A stretch of 64,000 nt of DNA from Rugalucina vietnamica. Its lineage: Eukaryota > Mollusca > Bivalvia > Lucinida > Lucinidae. Shown here in pieces: positions 1-12,742 of this stretch. Where the stretch lies: assembly GCA_964017185.1 (NCBI GenBank), contig OZ024874.1, positions 20,878,457 through 20,942,456 of the forward strand, in the 5' to 3' direction. A model generated the notes under the pieces. It made no database searches and had not been told where the DNA came from. It was given only the letters and a program-made list of their open reading frames with translations. The number at the start of each line of letters is the position of its first letter. The stretch's first letter is position 1. Made by a program: the position numbers and the translations under genes.

Positions 1-1639
1 TCACCATCCGTAACAATTTTCCGATGATTACCAAAATCGCGATCAACAGGCCAGTATAGTATCTCTACTGTATGGAAGTTTGCATATCAACCATCTCGGG
101 TGATTAATCCACATTATATATCAAGAATGGTTAATATATAATTCTTATTCTTTAAGAAGAAGAACAATAAAAAGAAGAAGTGGACGCTATAAGAGAATTA
201 TTCCAGATCAGCGTACCTGTGTTCAACATCAGAATCAGAAAACATACATACATGTATAAAGCAGTCTTACAACCTTATATGTGTACATGTTTAGAGAGTC
301 CCAATACGAGTACTGTCATGTTGTTAAATTGTTCAGTCCACTTTGTCATCCTATTTGGTGTTGAATTCAGTCATAAATATCACTAAAATCTAATTGTATC
401 GGACATTTGACGCTCTATCCAGCTTTCTAGAAAACATGTTTGGAAACCTGCAAATCAAGCAAAAATGGTATATTGTTTTTGTTGTTTTTTATTTAAAAGA
501 GATTGATCATGGGGACCGAATAACTTACTAATGCCTCTCTATCCTGCTTTCAGGTCCGTAAAACCTCCTTCCAATCCACCTTTTCTTATACCCGATCCCC
601 CTTTTTACAATTATATAAATGCACTTTATATGAATTGATGTTTACGTTGAACACCACATTTAAGTCATAAGTTTAAATAGACATACAGAACGTCAATGCC
701 TTCACGACGACGGTAATATACGCAAATCAAGCCCCCTGCTGATCAGTAAACCGCGAAGCCAATGTCATATGCTGCTTGAAGAAATAGAAACAGATAGATA
801 AGCCGGATTGGTAACAAATGTGTTTTCTGTAGAGCAAGCAATAAGGATATAGATTGTGTTGAATAATGAAATACCTGAGTTTACAAAAAAATGTTTTGTA
901 CCTATATCCGCGTAGTTTAACCGAAACTTTCGGAACTAAAAACGTTTACGATGATTTTCCGGGCCGTTTATGAAAGGGCACCTATTTGTACAAATATACT
1001 CCTCAAAAATCTATGGACCTGACATTACCCATACCGATTTCGTGAACTTCAAATCATTTATTTGGTATATGTTCAATTGGCCTCAAAACCAATGAATAAA
1101 ATATAATTGTTAGACCCTTTGAAAGCAGTAAATATATACATTCAAACAGGGAAGTTGGGCCATATTGTACAATTTCGGATAATGAATCCTCATCAGTGAC
1201 CCTAACCAAACGAAAGCCAGACACACGCTTGTTCTATAATGCCGCAAAACAGAGAAGCGTGCATACTGCGTACATACATATGATTTTTTCACTTTATAAG
1301 CACGGTTCATTCAATAACCAAAGAAATATGATGAGAACTTAATACATATTTTTTTCTTAATTCAAACCAGATCACCGTCATGTGATTTCAATCGAGACCG
1401 CCAATGCTTCCGGCTGTATAATAAACGGTAAATAGCTAATGTCCAGAAAGCGTCAAATGAAAATCTTTCAAATACAGACCTAAACGATGTATTACACCAT
1501 ATTACCCTCTGTGTAGCAATGATTAATATAGTTTATAGTTTATAGATTAATATAAGTACAACTTTATTGTATCACCAATGTCTAGCAATGTTTGGATTTG
1601 GTTTCTTAAGTGCAGCTTCGTCATCTCGGGTTGAGATGT

Positions 1640-1874
1640 CATTACGAAAACACGCCCATGCAATATACAGAAAAATGTTTTGGTTATAAAAATGAAAATT
1701 TTCACCGGAAAAATTTTAATACTTTATATACCGCCGAGGCGGTTCTAACGAGTACCAATAATCTATGTTTTGGAGCAAATTCAGAAAATAGGTTAATCCC
1801 TGTATACCCCAGTTTTGCTATATAAAAGTGGGGGTATAAGTGGGTATACATTATATGGATATGTTTTCCTGATG
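1640..1874 (+). mobile_element. P1 foldback MITE, degenerate copy
   Basis: It starts CATTACGAAAAC and ends with the imperfect inverse GTTTTCCTGATG. The central arm GAGGCGGTTCTAACGAGTAC survives on one side only. The copy at 7943-8070 lies at the same position of the paralogous unit, so this insertion predates the duplication. Confidence 0.7.
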
Positions 1875-3385
1875 TACAGCGGCAATATTTTAATCAGGGC
1901 TTAAAATCCTCGATTCCTTTTTCCAGTGTCAGAAAAAAAAATCACAAACATCAATGTTCCAATAAATAATAGCCCTGACACGTGAGTAATCGGCGTGTGT
2001 ATGCTGAAATAAACTTTAATGACAGAAAGCCGTTTCCGTCAACCTCTTGTCGCCGAACACTTTAGACAAAAATAAGATGTTTCTACACATAATATATTAA
2101 ACAGAACTCTTACTCCAAGAGGATAAAATTGCAGCAAATGATGAAGGAATTACAGCTTTTATGGAGTACACTGTACACGAATATTTCCATTTTCTTCTTA
2201 GTCACAAAAGCAATAAACGATAGCTTTGTTTTCAATAAATAATTGATTAAAACTTAATCAAAGAATGCAATTTTGAGATTACTTTAATAACAAACAGTCG
2301 ACTATACAATGTACATGTAGCTACAAACGCGTCACATAGTCTTGGGGCCGTAGTGCTTAAATTACTGTATGGAACTTTAATGAATGTATAAATGAATGAT
2401 CCGAACCGCGATATGAAGGACGCTCAGTGGACAAAATATCAACATACTATGAGTTGAAGTTGCTGAAGCATTGAGCAGGTCACTCCGTGAGCATGTCGAT
2501 GCATTTACCGACATTTTGGTTAGATGAATATTCTTGTAACTGATTGAAATATCTTGTCACACAAGCAGTTTGTTATGGCGGGCACAATTAACGCACAAAA
2601 TCTTTGATTTAGTGCAAAACGATTGTAAAAATTGATGAAATTATCAAAAATATCAATAAACATAAAAGTAATTATTAATAATGACATATGCAAACCTCCA
2701 TTTTACAAAATTAACGAAACATTAAAATGTTTTAACGTGACCAAAGTGCAAGTTGAGGCAATTAGTTGTGACTTCACGTTCAAAACGTCAGACTGACGTG
2801 GATATCTCAGCTTAGAAATTTGAATTGTTTCTTAATTTATATTGAGTATTTGGAATTCTATTTTGAAAAAAAAGTTAATACTGCTTTTTAGAGAAGATCC
2901 TTATTTGGATTTTTTATTTTATTTTGCATAACTATATTATATTTTTACATACCCTTTATAGAAATATTTCATTCTGATGTTCCAATAGGAATGAACAGCC
3001 TGAGAAGCACAGATAAGACACCTGTCAACATAAGATTTAATTATCAAAGCTTTTGAAGGAGAAAATCGATTTTGTTTCTCACCAAATGGTCATTTCCTCC
3101 CATTTACATGAATCAAGCCTCTGCAAATGCCCTAGATCAATACGTCCGACAACCAATTCATTACATTTTACATTCTAGCGCATATGCAAAATTCAGTGGT
3201 TTTAGGGGTGAAACATGGAAGCTATGTTGACAAATTTTACACTAGTTTTGCTTCTTTTGCTCAAGATATAAATTGTGCATAAGAATAGAAGGCCCATGAT
3301 ATGTAACAGTTAAATTAAAAGCTAATCATGATACAACCAAGTCTGAAAGTACTCTTTTTGCTATCTCTGTGTATTTTAGATCTTT

Positions 3386-3664
3386 CATCACGAAAACTTG
3401 CCCATGCAATATACAGAGATCTTTTTCAGGTAAAATAATTGAAAATTTCATTGGAAAAAAGTTGATATTTTTCTTATTTTTGCTCAAAACATAGATTGTG
3501 GGTACACGTTAGAACCGCCTCGGCGAGGCGGTTCTAACGAGTACCCACAATCTATGTTTTGGAGCAAAAATAAGAAAAATAGGTATACCCCTGTAAATCC
3601 CAGTTTTACTATATAAAAGTGGGATATAAAGGGGTATGTATTACACGGATATGTTTTCATGATG
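3386..3664 (+). mobile_element. P1 foldback MITE, full palindromic core
   Basis: It is 279 bp long. Imperfect terminal inverted repeats (CATCACGAAAAC and GTTTTCATGATG) surround a long hairpin centred near 3527. The arms read ACATAGATTGTGGGTACACG on the left and the complement on the right. A second small hairpin around TATATAAAAG lies at 3601-3640. It has no coding capacity. It is the most complete core of the family in this window. Confidence 0.8.
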
Positions 3665-3792
3665 TAATGTTGGTTTAATGTTTTGGTTCAAAGGTAGATA
3701 TACTGTATATATCCCATAAATGCCCACCAAATAGAAAAAAGATGAGAAACATTCTTATAAGTAAAGAGCATGAACTTCCTCACGAAAAGCCC

Positions 3793-4058
3793 CATTACGA
3801 AAACTTGCCCATGCAATATACAGAGATTTTTTGAGCTTTAAAAATTGAAAATTTTCTGCAGAAAATTTTTGATATTTTTCTTATTTTTGCTCAAAATATA
3901 GATTGGGGGTACACGTTAGAACCGCCTCTAACGAGTACCCACAATCTATGTTTTGGAGCAAAAATAAGAAAAATAGCTATACCCCTGCATACCCCATTTT
4001 TGCTATATAAAAGTGGGGTTCAAGGGGGTATACATTACACGGAGATGTTTTCGTGATG
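3793..4058 (+). mobile_element. P1 foldback MITE, shortened core
   Basis: It has the same terminal repeats and side arms as the copy at 3386-3664. The hairpin centre is cut down, so the left arm runs directly into TAACGAGTACCC. It lies 129 bp from its neighbour in the same orientation. Confidence 0.8.
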
Positions 4059-4764
4059 CCGATACAACATTTTGTTAACTTGTCCCTTTTGGGTATGTAA
4101 CCAATATGCATATGCAGCTACAGTGGACATAGCTAAAAACAAATATCGTAATTTTAAGTATGTGTGTTTGGCTTTTGATATAGAAGCTTGTCCGCTTAAG
4201 CTGACAAATTCTTGGTAGATCTGTGCTTAGTCCATGCGACGTGTTATTTTATTATTGTGTGTCTCATAAGTTTCCCATAAAGAATGGTGCTTCCTTTAAA
4301 CAAAGGTTTCGATCTGTCAGATGATATTTTATTGTTATATACGATACATAATCAATGTCGTCAAGATGTTAAGCTATGTCATGCAATATTTATAACAAGC
4401 GGAAATCATACCACTTCGAAACGATGGAATATAAAACGCGCCATGTGAAAACTTATTTATCCTGACATAAACTAGTTGCTACAGATGCTGGCTACGTTTA
4501 CAAAAGAAGGGATTGCAGCATCCATTGAATTCCTTAATTCCTTACTCTGAAGTGCAACTTGAAATTGGTGAACGATGAAAATTACGCTAAATTCTAATTC
4601 GTCACCACCCATAACAAATCCTACAGGAACCGATTGCCAAAATCGCGATAGATAGGCGATATTTTTATACTGCTACGAAAGAGATTTCATGGATACTCTT
4701 AACCATGACAATCAAGCTGATGTTATCGAGGCTTTTAATTCGACTTCTAGGTAACTCGATGACC

Positions 4765-5828
4765 TTTTGTAAATTTTCCGTTTTTGGATGTTGACGTTCC
4801 GCGCCGTGCATCTTATGGTGTATACATTTCGCAACTTATTAGGTTTGCTAGAGTCTGCAATCTTGTTGCGGACTTCAACGCGCGAAAATATTTTTAACAG
4901 CCAAACTTCTCCAGCAAGGCTATCGGTATCATAAACTTCGAAAAACATTTTATAAATTTTATCGCAGACACTATGAATTGACTTCCGAATTTAATGTCGG
5001 ACTAAAGACGCTTTTACATGATAGCCTTTCGGAACCAGAATTTTATGGTGACTTGGTTTACAAATTTAAGAAAATTTAAGGAAGGAATGATTTTTCTTTT
5101 CATTTCAGAAAGATCATTACACGTTACAGACGCATAGTGTATAACTTAATGTTATGCGGCAGTCTTCATGCATAGTTTTTAACCCAATCATGGTTGATAA
5201 CAACGCTGCCTTCTTTAATTGCAAGCCGGTGGGTAGGGCATCAGACTCTATGGTCCCGACATAAAGCTGTTCATTTTAGTTGGTTAGGGCCGGAGCTTCT
5301 CGTCTGTTGCTTGGCCCACCGGGGTTCAACTGGTGTTTTTCTTTTGCTCCGGATTTCAGTAAGTTATTCGGCGCCTAGGGATCTCCATCGTCGGGCAGCT
5401 TATTGAGTCTCTGCGTCCTCGTTTTTTATTCATCGATTTATGTGTTTGTCCATTTTGATTCATTTACTACTTAGAGATTCGCCACGAGCACCGAACAAAT
5501 CACTAAATGTTAAGAACCATTTCAGAAGATGAGAGTGAGGTTAGGGCCCTATAAACCGGTTTAAGCCCCCCAGTAATTCTATATTACTGAACGTTCCAAG
5601 GCGATACTTCTGTTGTTTTTTTTTTTATTTGTTTTATGTTTTGGAGTCGAATTTTGTGCTGTTAAGTTCGGGTAACTGAGTGGCCGCCTATTGGGAAATA
5701 GCTGCTCACTCGGCTTACGATATGTTCTATAAGTATAAGTGCCTAATTGTCAATTTGGTTTTTTCCCACTTCGGGTTTTGCAGTGGGAATTTCATTCTGA
5801 TTGCGCCTTTTCCTGATCGTTGCCCACA
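4765..5828 (+). repeat. Dispersed repeat R1, long copy
   Basis: About 1.06 kb, homologous to 10961-12040. Shorter or fragmentary relatives lie at 29491-29850, 30690-31290 and 31447-31711 (- strand) and at 36455-37053 and 56760-57379 (+ strand). Most copies share one end (TTGCCTACTTGTAC, usually followed by T-rich DNA), while the other end varies, as expected for 5'-truncated retroposons. A marker inside is CCACCGGGGTTCAACTGGTG at 5318-5337. Open frames within are short and not conserved. I do not recognise a named family. Confidence 0.75.
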
Positions 5829-5930
5829 TTCTGTATCAAGAATGATAAATATATACACTGTGCTGGTTACTGGTCACTAGGTACAGTATTATGACGGCTT
5901 GACAAGAATGTGTCGTTTCAACAACAACAA

Positions 5931-5931
5931 A

Positions 5932-5970
<39 letters not shown>

Positions 5971-6003
5971 CATTCGAAGAAAAGGAAACCGTAGCAGCAA
6001 CAA

Positions 6004-6060
<57 letters not shown>

Positions 6061-6118
6061 TAGTAGTGGTAGTAGTAGAAGTAGTATTAATAGTAGTAGT
6101 AGAAGTAGAAGTAGTAGA
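5931..6118 (+). repeat. Trinucleotide microsatellites (AAT)n, (AGC)n, (AGT)n
   Basis: Consecutive runs of AAT, then AGC, then AGT with some AGG/GAA interruptions. A related AAT/AGT compound lies at 32101-32245 in the matching part of another unit. The long open frames crossing it on both strands are low-complexity artefacts. Confidence 0.95.
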
Positions 6119-7084
6119 CAAATATGAAGATGAAGAAAAAGGAGACGCTATAAGAGAAAGATTCCAGAACAGTGTCCGTGTGTTCTTCATCAGTACCAGA
6201 AATAATAAATCCAGACATAATAATAAAAAGGGAAACTTACCCACGACTAAATAAGCATTAACATTTTTCTCATATGTACACCCCAAAGCGCAGATTTCTG
6301 ACATCCCAATGTACTGTAATGTCGTTATTGTTCAGTCCACTTTGCCATCCTATATTGTTTTGAATTGAGCAGTCAATATCGCTACAATGCCGCAAACATT
6401 TGACGCTCTACACAGTTTTCTAGGAAACAGTGACAGTTGAAACTTCTTGCGGCGTTACGGAGAGGTAGTAGTTCTCAATGAATTTTTGGGAGATTATTTT
6501 TCAGTATCAACAAAATATAGGGAAATATTTTTAGTTCCCGATACCCCTTTTACAACTAAATATTGAACTTTATATGAATAGTCGTTTACGTTGAACACGA
6601 CATTTAAGTTATAAGTTAATAATGACATACAGAAAAAAAACTGCTAGAAACGTCAATACCTCCACGATGACGGTAATATACGTAAATCAAACCTCCTGCC
6701 GACCAGTACCGTAACAGCGGAAAACCTTTTAAATAAATATAGATAGAAAAAAAAACTGATAAAACGTCAATACTTCCAGGACGACGGTAATATACCTAAA
6801 TCAAACCCTCTGCTGACCAGTATCGCAAGATCGGAAAACCGCACCTTATGGGGCTTATAGAAATGATTATCGTGTCGGTAACACATATGTTTTCTGTAAA
6901 AGCAAAGATGTCGAATGTGTTTAATGTTGAATAGCCAAATACTTGAGTTTACCGAATTGTTTTAGATGTTTCTATAACCGTATTGTTTAATCGAATCTTT
7001 CGGAACTCAGAACATTTACGATTGCTTTCCGGGAAGTTCACGAAAACGCATCCACATTGTGGATCTCCCTACCAGCTTATATTT

Positions 7085-7350
7085 GAGCCGCCTCGTGGGA
7101 AAACCAACAATGTGGTTTCCGAACAGGTCTGATACAAACCGGCCTGTATAGCTACATAACCAGGCTTGAAATTTTGGATTTAAGAAGAAGAGGGAGTGTA
7201 CTATCCGTGTAGCGAAAACAAAGGCGCTGATCAGCTTCGCAGTTACTGTAGCGAAAACAAAGGCGCTGATCAGCTTCGCTGTTACTGCGAAGCTGATCTG
7301 CGCCTTTGTTTTCGCCTATGCAGATTGTTGGTTTTCCCATGAGGCGGCTC
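7085..7350 (+). mobile_element. P2 foldback MITE with internal duplication
   Basis: It is 266 bp long with terminal inverted repeats GAGCCGCCTCGTGGGAAAAC and the complement at the right end. The right half is a hairpin around GCGAAGCTGATC with arms reading AACAAAGGCG. The segment beginning TAGCGAAAACAAAGGCG is repeated once in tandem (7211-7285). The paralogous position near 985 lacks the element. The flanks share ATTT, a possible 4 bp target duplication. Confidence 0.8.
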
Positions 7351-7942
7351 ATTTATATAGATATACTCCTTAAAAAGGTATGGACTAGACGTCACCAATA
7401 CCTATTTTGTGAACGTCAAAAAATTACCTGATAAATATTCAAATGACCGCAAAACAAATAAATATAATGGTTAGACTCTTTGGAAGCAGTAAATACACTC
7501 AAAATGAGACTTGGGCCATATTGTACAATTTTGGGTAATGAACCCTGATCACTTTTGCAGACACACACTTGTACTACAATTCAGAGAAATAGATAATAGC
7601 GCGTACTGCATATGTACGCATGATTTTTCACTCTGAGTTACTTTGATATCTAAAGAAATACGATAAGAACGTATTTTTTTATTTAAACCAGCTAACCGTC
7701 AGGTGATATCAATCGAGATCGTCATTGCTTCCGGTTGTATAATAAACGGTAAACTGCGAATGTCTAGAAAGCGTCAAATGAAAATCTTTCAAATACAGAC
7801 CTGAACTATGTATTGCCCTATTACCCTCTGTCTAGCAATGATAAATATGTTTTCTTCAGTACAACTTTTTCGTATCACCAATGTCTAGCAATATTTGGAT
7901 TTGGTTTCTTAAGTGCAGCTTCGTCATCTCGGGTTGGGATGT

Positions 7943-8070
7943 CATTACGAAAACACGCCAATACAGAAAAATGTTTTGGTTGTAAAAATGATATTTTTAT
8001 TATATTTGCTCAAAACATAGATTATGGGTACACGTTAGAACTGCCTCGCCGAGGACATGTTTTCCTGATG
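7943..8070 (+). mobile_element. P1 foldback MITE, internally deleted
   Basis: Both ends are present, but everything after the left core arm to near the right end is lost. It is 128 bp, against about 280 bp for a full copy. It is positional partner of the copy at 1640-1874. Confidence 0.7.
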
Positions 8071-9914
8071 TACAGCGGCAACATTTTAATCAGGGCTTAA
8101 CATCCTCGATTCCTTTCCAGTTTCAGTAAAAAAGAAATTCAAACATTACAAGCATCAATGTTCCAGTATTAGCGCTGACAGGTAGGTAATCGGCTTGTGT
8201 ATGCTAAAAAAGCTTTTATGACAGAAAGCCTTTTCTGTCAACCTCTTGCCGCCGAACACTGTAGGCAAAAATTAAATGTTTCTATACATATTATATTAAA
8301 CAGAGCTCTTACTCCGAGAGGATAAAATTGCAACAAATGATAAAGATGTTTAACTTACAGTTTTCTGCGATGCACACGAATATTTCCATTTTCTACTTTG
8401 TCACAAAAGCAATAAGCCGGATAGCTTTGTTTCCAATAAATAATTGATAAAACTTAATCAAAGAATGCAATTTTGAGATTACTTTAATAACAAAACGTCG
8501 ACTATATACTGTACTGTACATGTATCCGCAAACGCGTCACAGAGTACAATTGGGACCGTAGTGCTTAAATTACTGTATGAAACTTTAATGAATGTATAAA
8601 TGAATGATCCGAACCGCGATATGAAGGACGCTCAAGGGACAAAATATCAACATACTATGATTTGAAGTTGCTGAAGCAGGGAGCAGGTCACTCCGTGAGC
8701 ATGTCGATGCACTTATCAGCATTGTGGTTAGATGAATATTCTTATAACTGAGTAAAATGTCTTGTCACGCAAACACTCTGTAATGGAAGGCACAATAAAC
8801 GCACAAAATATTTGATTTAGTGCATAAAACTATTGTAAAATTGATTGAAATTATCAAAAATATCAATAAACATAAAAGTAATTATTAATAACAACATGTG
8901 TAAACCTCCATATTACAAAATTAACGAAACAAAAGTTTTAACGTGATAAAAGAGCAAGTTGAAGCATTTAGTTCTGACTTCACGTTCAAAACATCAGACA
9001 CACGTGGAGATCTCAGCTAAGAACTATGAATAATTTTTTAATCTATATTGAATATTTGGAATTCAGTTTTGAAAACAAAAGAAAACTTAATACCGCTTTT
9101 TAGAGAAGATTCTTGTTTGGATTTTTAATTTTATTTTGCATAACAAATATATTATATTGGGAAATATTTCATTCCGATGTTCCAATAGCAATGAACACCC
9201 TGAGAAGCCCAGATAAGACACCTGTCAAGATAAGATTTAATTATCAAAGCTTTTGAAAGAAAATCGATTTTATTTCTCACCAAAGGGTCATTTCCTCTCA
9301 TCAACGGGAATCAAGCCTCTGCAACTGTCCTAAATCAATATGACCGACGCTCTAGCACCTATGCAAATTCAGCGGTTTAGGGACGAAACCGTATATACCA
9401 TTTATTTTTACGTGAACCTAGCCTAAAGAAAGTTGCTTCCTTTAAAATAAGGTTCAGATCTGTCAGATGATATTTATTGTTATAGACTATACATAATCAA
9501 TGTCGTCAAGATACAGGTGGAAATCATACCAGTTCGAACATTGATATGAATATAACACGCGTCATGGGAAACTTTTTTCTAGTTGCTACACATGCAAACA
9601 TAAAAAGCGTAACCAGATTATCACTTTGCTTATACAGCTTCAAAAATAATTGAATTCCTCGATTTCCTTAATCTGAATTGCAACACTTAATTAAATTTTG
9701 AATGATGTTTTCTAATTTAAATTCCAGTTAAAAACAATTTTTTACAAATCTCGTGGAACCATTTCTATATTATTACAAAATCGCGTTGAATAAAGCTATA
9801 GACATGATCAATAATGATAAAATAATAATAATGATAATAATAATGGCGAATAAGAGGATTTAAACATAGACGAATTACTGCATGTTTTATTTCGCTAGTA
9901 CCAGAAATCAAACA

Positions 9915-10186
9915 CATCAGGAAAACATTTCCGTGAAATAAATACCCCCGTAAACCCCACTTTTATGTAGAAAAACTGGGGTTTGCAGGGGTATACCTAA
10001 TTTTCTTATTTTTGATCCAAAACATACATTATGGGTACTCGTTAGAACCGCCTCGGTTCTAACGTGTACCCACAATGTATTTTTTTAGCTAAAATATTAA
10101 AAACATCAACATTTTTCCAATGAAAATTTCATTTTTTTAAGCTGAAAAAAATTCTCTGTATATTGCATGTGCAAGTTTTCGTAATG
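9915..10186 (-). mobile_element. P1 foldback MITE, reverse orientation
   Basis: It runs from CATCAGGAAAAC to GTTTTCGTAATG. The core is a hairpin with arms TACTCGTTAGAACCG and the complement. The small TATA-type hairpin is on the left, as expected for the reverse orientation. Confidence 0.8.
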
Positions 10187-10470
10187 ATACAGTACATACT
10201 TACCAACGGTTTAACAAACATAAGCATCATTTCCAATATACAGAGTCCCAATGCGGAGAATCCATTTCAGATTTCTAACATCTAATTGCGTGTTCTAGCA
10301 TGTCATAAAACTGTTCAGTCAACTTTGTCATCCTATATGGTGTTGAATTCAGCAGTCAATATCGCTAAAATGTCGCAATTGTATCGGACATTTGACGTGC
10401 TACACAGCTTTCCAGGAAACATGTTTGCTTAAACAGTGCCAGTTGAATATTTATTATAGAACTTAACATA

Positions 10471-10706
10471 AGCGGCCCCGTGGCCGAGCGGTTAAGAGCG
10501 CTGCTTCTTAATCACTCGATCATTTCACCGCTATGTCTGGTGTGGGTTCGAGCCCTGCACTGGCCACATGCGAGACAAGCCAAGTTCTGCTTGCTGGTGT
10601 GCCAGGTAGTTTTTCTCGGAGTTTTCCCGTTTTCGCCCACTTACTGATTGGCCCGTCTCATATGAGCTGAAATAATCTTGAAAGGGACGTAAAACTGAAT
10701 AAAAAA
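10471..10706 (+). mobile_element. tRNA (Leu/Ser type)-derived SINE
   Basis: The head has a type II tRNA A box (TGGCCGAGCGGTTAAG, 10491-10506) and a B box (GGTTCGAGCCC, about 10547). Next comes a body with CTCATATGAGCT and a tail GGGACGTAAAACTGAATAAA. Flanks AGAACTTAACATA (10458-10470) and AGAACTATACAGA (10707-10719) match at 10 of 13 positions, a plausible aged target-site duplication. Related partial copies lie at 46560-46765 and 47098-47332. Confidence 0.85.
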
Positions 10707-10960
10707 AGAACTATACAGATATATAGATATAATTAAACGCAACACGTACACATTTTCGAAGAATTAATTTGTATACAATTTTGAGTGAAAATGTCTTTCG
10801 TGGACAACACGATCGTCAGTTCCGTCATTTATCTTTCATACGATACATAAATCAGAATATTGCCGCTTTTGGTTATCGAATTGCAACACGAATTTTCGGA
10901 TTTACATCTTTCTATTGCAAATGGATTTGTTTCTCCTAAAATTTATGATAAACGCGATGA

Positions 10961-12040
10961 GTAAATATTCCGTTTTTTTATGGTGACGTTCCTTGCCGTG
11001 CTTCTTATGGTGTATTCATTTCGCAACTTATTAAGTTTGCTAGAGTCTGCAATCATGTAGCGGGCTTCAAAATAAATATTTAACAGCCAAACTTCTACAG
11101 CAGTGCTATCGGTATTATAAACTTCGAAAAACATTTTCTAAATTTTATCGCAGACACTATAAGTTGATTTCCAAGTTTAATGTTGGGCTAAAGACGCTTT
11201 TACGTGAGGGCCTTTCATGGTGACTCGGATTATAAATTTAAGAAACTTATAGGAAGGAATGTCTTTTCTTTTCAGTTCAGAAAAATCATCATACGATACA
11301 AACGTGTAGGTTAAAACCTGAATGTTATGCGACAGCCTGCATGCTTAGTTTTTAACCCAATCATGGTTGATAACTATGCTGGCTTCTTTAATTGCACGTC
11401 GATTGGTCAGGCGTCAGACTCTATGATGGCCCCAACATAAAGCTATTTATTTTAGTTGGTTGGGGAAGGAGCTTCTTCTCTGGTGCTTGGCCCACCGGGG
11501 TTCAACTGGTGTTTGTCTTTTGCTCCGGATTTCATTCAGTTATTCGGCGCCCAGGGATCTCCATCCTCAGACGGCTTACTGAATCTGTGAGTCCTCGTTT
11601 TTTATTCATCATGGTGGTCATCATGCTTTATTTGTTTGCTCTTGATGATTCATTGGCTAGTTAGAGATTCACCACGAGGACCGAACAACTAACTTAATGT
11701 TGTGAACCACAGCAGAAATTAAGTGAGGTTATGGCCATGTAAAACTAGTCAATTTTTTATTACTGAGATACTTCTGCTGTGGTTCTTATTGCTTTATGTC
11801 TTGGTGTTGAGTTTTTGTGCTGTTTGCACCTGATGTGCCTTTTCATATTTAAGTTAGGTTTGGGTACTTGAGTGGCCACCTATTGGGAAATAACTGTTCA
11901 GCCGGCTCACGATATGTGTTCTTAGATAAGTACCTAATTGTCAATTTTAAATTATAGTTTTTATTAGTTTTTTTCACCATGGATTTTGAAGTGGGAGCTC
12001 CTTTCCGATTGTGACATTTCCTGATCATTGCCTACTTGTA
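10961..12040 (+). repeat. Dispersed repeat R1, second long copy
   Basis: It aligns along its length with 4765-5828. It ends TTGCCTACTTGTA. No gene is supported. Confidence 0.75.
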
Positions 12041-12536
12041 GCTTCTTCCTGTTTTGACAATAACGATAATGTGTTATTGCAGGCAATATATGTGATATCT
12101 AGAAAGTTACTCTCAATCTTATTTCAAAACAAAATGTAAGTCTTTCAAAACAAAATGTAAGTCTGTACACTGGCAAACAGAAGCTCAGACATAGCATCTG
12201 ACCTTCTCTAAAATGCCCTTGTTCGTTCAGAAAATTCGTGATGGATGCAGATGATCTTGTTTTGATCGACATGATATTTCATACCCAAATAAGACTCCGT
12301 CAATATTTTCATGACTGTAATCTTAAAATCACATTAGATAATTAGCAAGCAAAACAAATCCGAATAAAAAGGAATCAAACTGAACTAATATATCGAGAAT
12401 AGACCAGCTGTAGTTTTTTATCTGCACAGAGAAATATCTAACCACATTGTATTTACCTGTGTTTAAAAAACAAAGTATAAGGCCGACAGGTCTACCAGCT
12501 ACAACAGAAAGCTCCATATATTACGATAAACGATAC
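12041..12536. other. Interval with no recognisable gene
   Basis: AT-rich unique-looking sequence between R1 and the BEL/Pao LTR. It contains only a short tandem duplication of about 21 bp (CAAAACAAAATGTAAGTCT) near 12126-12166. Confidence 0.6.
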
Positions 12537-12722
12537 TGTTGTGAATTTACGGTAACGTAACGTTGAAATTAGCGCCATTGTAACGTACGTAACGCCCATA
12601 ATGCAACGTCATATGTTTTGAATGTTTTTATACGTGGAGAGTGGCTCAATAGAACCTGAACTGTTCACAACGCTTTCTTATTTGCTTATCCCAAACAAGT
12701 TTCATATACGAATTCGCCGACA
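12537..12722 (+). repeat. BEL/Pao 5' LTR
   Basis: It is 186 bp, TG...CA, and repeated at 16832-17014 apart from a short T/G-rich indel. The first 75 bp are crowded with ACGT cores (GTAACGTAACG, GTAACGTACGTAACG). Confidence 0.95.
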
Positions 12723-12742
12723 TTGGTGCCGTGACCAGGATA

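Larger units (their letters stand above)
1..4690. repeat. Segmental duplication unit A
   Basis: This non-coding stretch is colinear with about 4600-9790. The block at 540-1640 matches 6520-7960, 1885-3200 matches 8070-9360, and 4280-4690 matches 9425-9790, with only scattered differences by eye. Shorter pieces of the same unit recur at 17210-17463, 18486-19546, 23214-23850, 25396-26740, 28900-29290 and 51290-52740. Two extra P1 foldback MITEs (3386-3664, 3793-4058) sit in a stretch absent from the second unit. No convincing gene is seen; the short open frames in it are not shared between copies. Confidence 0.75.
6120..9790. repeat. Segmental duplication unit B
   Basis: The second copy of the unit at 1-4690. 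It differs by a P2 MITE at 7085-7350, by a shortened P1 at 7943-8070, and by lacking about 1 kb present at 3240-4270 of the first copy. The unit head itself begins near 4600, and R1 sits between head and body. No supported gene is seen in the roughly 3.6 kb. Confidence 0.75.

Noticed and set aside
5194-5406. Short frames in R1 copies (also 11392-11664 and 56695-56952)
   Set aside because: The frames differ in length and reading between R1 copies and show no conserved domain.
5933-6304. Open frames on both strands rich in Thr, Tyr and Val
   Set aside because: They are translations of AAT/AGT/AGC microsatellites. The same effect is seen at 32000-32260, 46240-46620 and 58570-58760.
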